From Lunasporangiospora selenospora (taxonomy: Eukaryota; Mortierellomycota; Mortierellomycetes; Mortierellales; Mortierellaceae), in the NCBI GenBank assembly GCA_015680635.1, contig JAABOA010000194.1, positions 1 through 20,531 on the forward strand: a stretch of 20,531 bases of DNA, given 5' to 3'. The position numbers and the translations under genes were made by a program. Shown here piece after piece: positions 18,477-20,531 of this stretch. Positions within the stretch are counted from its first letter, which is position 1; the number at the start of each line of letters is the position of its first letter. Below the pieces are notes generated by a model. The model was given only the letters and a program-made list of their open reading frames with translations, searched no databases and was not told the DNA's origin.

Positions 18477-20477
18477 TCAAATGCTTGAGAAATATTACTT
18501 ACGAGGGCTGCTTGTACATCGTTGGGACTGATTTGCATGTACATGTTTGCAAAATTTGGAAACCAACCTCGTTTACCAACCTCCATGACTAGGCTTTGCA
18601 GCTGTTCCATAAATCTGATAGATTCAAAATTAAACTGCAAGGCAACTATGCCTGACAGGCGCAGATGTTTTAGGCTGGGGATTTCCCAGATCGATGATAT
18701 TGTCAACGACTCCAAGAAGGCTGCCTGCTGAACTACCTCAACCGGATCAATCGAGTTCAAGAAGCTATAAAAGTTTTCGACTCGCTTATTACTCTCGATC
18801 GTGAGGGTCTCCAAAAGGGGGCATTGATCAAATGACCCGATAGATACACTCCCTTCAAAGTAGAGTTCGATTTCGCGTACTCTTGGGAGGTACCATTCGA
18901 TGCCAAGAGTGGTAGCTTTGGGTAGACTTTGTAATTCCCGAGTGGTTCTCAGTATGGCATCCTCCTGATCATCTGCTGGATAGTAGTGGCCTGGCAGTTC
19001 TTGCCCGACCCGAATAGTCTCGAGGCTATCCCCTGATGCTCCCACAATATCATTGAGTGCCTGAATGAGGATCTGGTAGTAGCGATCTGATCTCAACCTT
19101 AAGTCTGCAAGTTTGGCAAGTGGTTGTTGCTGATCCATCGAGGCTGCAAGTTTGTCATCCTGACCCGGGGTAGCTGAAAGAGCACTGGTCCATTGAAACA
19201 AACGATGATGCCCGACTGCCATATCGATGCTTCGTAGTTTAGGACAGCGTCGTAGGAATTCCTCCAACTCTGGAGCTTCGCCAGCATCCCACCTTTCAAT
19301 GTCGCGATCCACAAACGAGACAAGATCATCGGTCTCGATCAATTGTGCCTCGTCATAAAACCAAGGTAGGAAACTCACATCCATGGATCTTGGACGGCCA
19401 ATAGCATCATACAATATCTTTAGAGGAGCAAAGTCGGTTTGACACCTTCGCCGCCCATCTAGCCATTCCTCGGTTTGAATCCCATCTTGGTTGAATCTCG
19501 GTCGAGCCATGATAGTTCCACGATGACTAAACTCAAGCTCCAAGCAAGGTTTAGATGGAAACTCTTTCTGATTCAAGCTGATTAGACTAGCGGCATGGTA
19601 TGCATGTGTGATGCGATCTTCCAGATGCTCTGTCATGTCGATCTTTATGGTCCGAAGCTTTGGCATAATTGCTGCATACCTGCTATAGTAAGCCGACTCG
19701 TGCAGGTCGAACCCAAGGTCAGTGATGTGTCGACAACCATGGCGTATCAAGAATTTAGCGAGGGCTCTGGCAACTCTAATACACGTGGAATCCTCTTGCT
19801 CGCTGTCTGTCTCTGTGTCATCCGTTGCTAATGGCCCTGAATCATCAGGCTGCTCTAGCTTGACGATCTGGCCAAGATCAAGCTGATCAAGATCCCTTGT
19901 GGAAAGCGACGAGAAATATGCCGAGTAATCAACAATGGTCAACTGAGAGTAGGATTCTTTGGGATTCCTTGGTGAGTAGGAAAGACTCAATCCATACTCT
20001 TTCATAATCGAATCCAGATCTGTCATAACATCAGTTCCATGGGATTGGTTCTGTATAGACCGAGTCCAGATTCGGGCTGAGGTGACGGGATCCCGGATAT
20101 CCACTCCTTGTCGTTTCAACCATTCGTACTGCAATGCTGAGCGAAGAATAAGAGTCAAGAAGAGTTCCCTGGAATCCTCCTTGCGTGGTCTCATGTAGTA
20201 TGGTATTACCGACCACTTTCTGAGTGGATGACTCATCAGTAGCCTCAGGGACTCTTCAAAGAAGAAGCGATTCACGATGAGGAGCCTGTGGAGCATAGTC
20301 AGATCATACTTGAACTCTTGGATAACGACAAGGATACATTCGTAGGGCAGCTCTTGCTGTCGATCCTCTTTTAAAATAAGAGTAGGAGATATAGGTTTGT
20401 TGTTATTGTCTTTGAGTCTTATTTTTTTCCGAATGCTATGGTAAATGAACTGATGAACAAACCTGATCCATTGTCAT
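17546..20477 (-). CDS. Large F-box-like / leucine-rich-type protein
   Basis: This is probably a substrate-recognition protein of SCF ubiquitin ligases; the family is inferred from the layout. Minus-strand exons are 20477-20463 (MTMDQ), 20365-18503 and 18376-17546, giving 902 residues in phase. The start reads DRQQELPYECILVVIQEFKY, then LHRLLIVNRFFFEESLRLLM. This LP..C..VIQ....L..LL.VN..F pattern matches degenerate fungal F-boxes. The rest is rich in Leu/Ile with irregular repeats such as LPKATTLGIEWYLP, VREIELYFEGSVSIGSFDQC, PLLETLTI, PSLKHLRLSG and LEELGLKG, like the divergent leucine-rich arrays of Mortierella-type F-box proteins. An acidic, serine-rich C-terminus (IDHDDDRSDSSSELRV) follows. 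Intron 2 (18502-18377) contains a GA/CT microsatellite. Exon 1 is tentative: GTTTGT is a weak donor, and the frame is also open upstream of 20365 without an ATG. The first residues could change, the rest not. Confidence 0.75.
18435..18471. repeat. (GA)18 microsatellite in intron of the F-box-like gene
   Basis: An uninterrupted run of about 18 GA units (CT on the gene's sense strand) lies inside the second intron, some 60 bases from the acceptor. It may extend the polypyrimidine region on the sense strand. Reading through it without splicing would add a Ser-Leu repeat. Such tracts are prone to length variation. Confidence 0.9.
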
Positions 20478-20531
20478 TACGTCGGGGGCAATTTTCCATC
20501 TTGATGAGAGTAATGTGTGCGAATCAAAAAA

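Noticed and set aside
17729-19831. Plus-strand open frames opposite the F-box-like gene
   Set aside because: They mirror the long minus-strand coding exons and show no independent protein character.
1-20531. CRISPR, bacterial operon, transposon, rRNA or tRNA content
   Set aside because: No direct-repeat arrays, transposase-like frames, terminal repeats or cloverleaf-like segments were recognised by eye; a tRNAscan and repeat search would settle it.

Overview
This is nuclear DNA from a fungus. All genes are intron-rich, with short spliceosomal introns (about 50-280 nt), CTAAC-like branch sites, CT-rich tracts before start codons and the standard genetic code. Protein similarity, gene style and the large F-box/leucine-rich-type gene at the right end suggest an early-diverging fungus of the Mucoromycota/Mortierellomycotina kind. 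That placement is inferred from recalled similarity and was not tested by a search. I found no rRNA, tRNA, transposon or CRISPR array.

Layout from left to right: BUD31 splicing factor (-, 19-767); a small unrecognised gene with an unresolved 5' end (-, 1187-1481 visible); CCT2 chaperonin subunit (+, 1922-4381); VAMP7-type longin R-SNARE (-, 4931-6467); mitochondrial ADCK1/Mcp2-type ABC1 kinase-like protein (-, 6918-9769); a fused chorismate mutase/prephenate dehydratase/ACT protein (+, 10507-12169); OPI3-type phospholipid methyltransferase (+, 12467-13755); CDK1/Cdc28 with an intact PSTAIRE motif (+, 13977-15972); EIF1AD-like RNA-binding protein (-, 16582-17194); and a 902-residue F-box-like protein (-, 17546-20477). 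For every named gene I rebuilt exon phases so that the joined exons stay open and match the family's usual length. The weakest joints are BUD31 exon 2, the last exon of CCT2 and exon 1 of the F-box-like gene.

The genes are mostly unrelated housekeeping functions (splicing, protein folding, vesicle fusion, mitochondrial lipid/quinone homeostasis, phenylalanine synthesis, phosphatidylcholine synthesis, cell cycle, translation-like RNA binding). They do not form an obvious cluster or pathway. ADCK1 and the P-protein are divergent and share a 737-bp intergenic region. P-protein, OPI3 and CDK1 run in tandem.

The points most worth following are the bacterial-style fusion of chorismate mutase to prephenate dehydratase in a fungal, intron-containing gene; a well-supported GC-AG intron inside the CDK1 PSTAIRE region; a CCT2 gene whose first coding exon is just the ATG; and two unassigned small coding candidates (1187-1481 and 16197-16301). 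I did not see evidence for a novel multi-gene system such as defence, mobile or biosynthetic islands.
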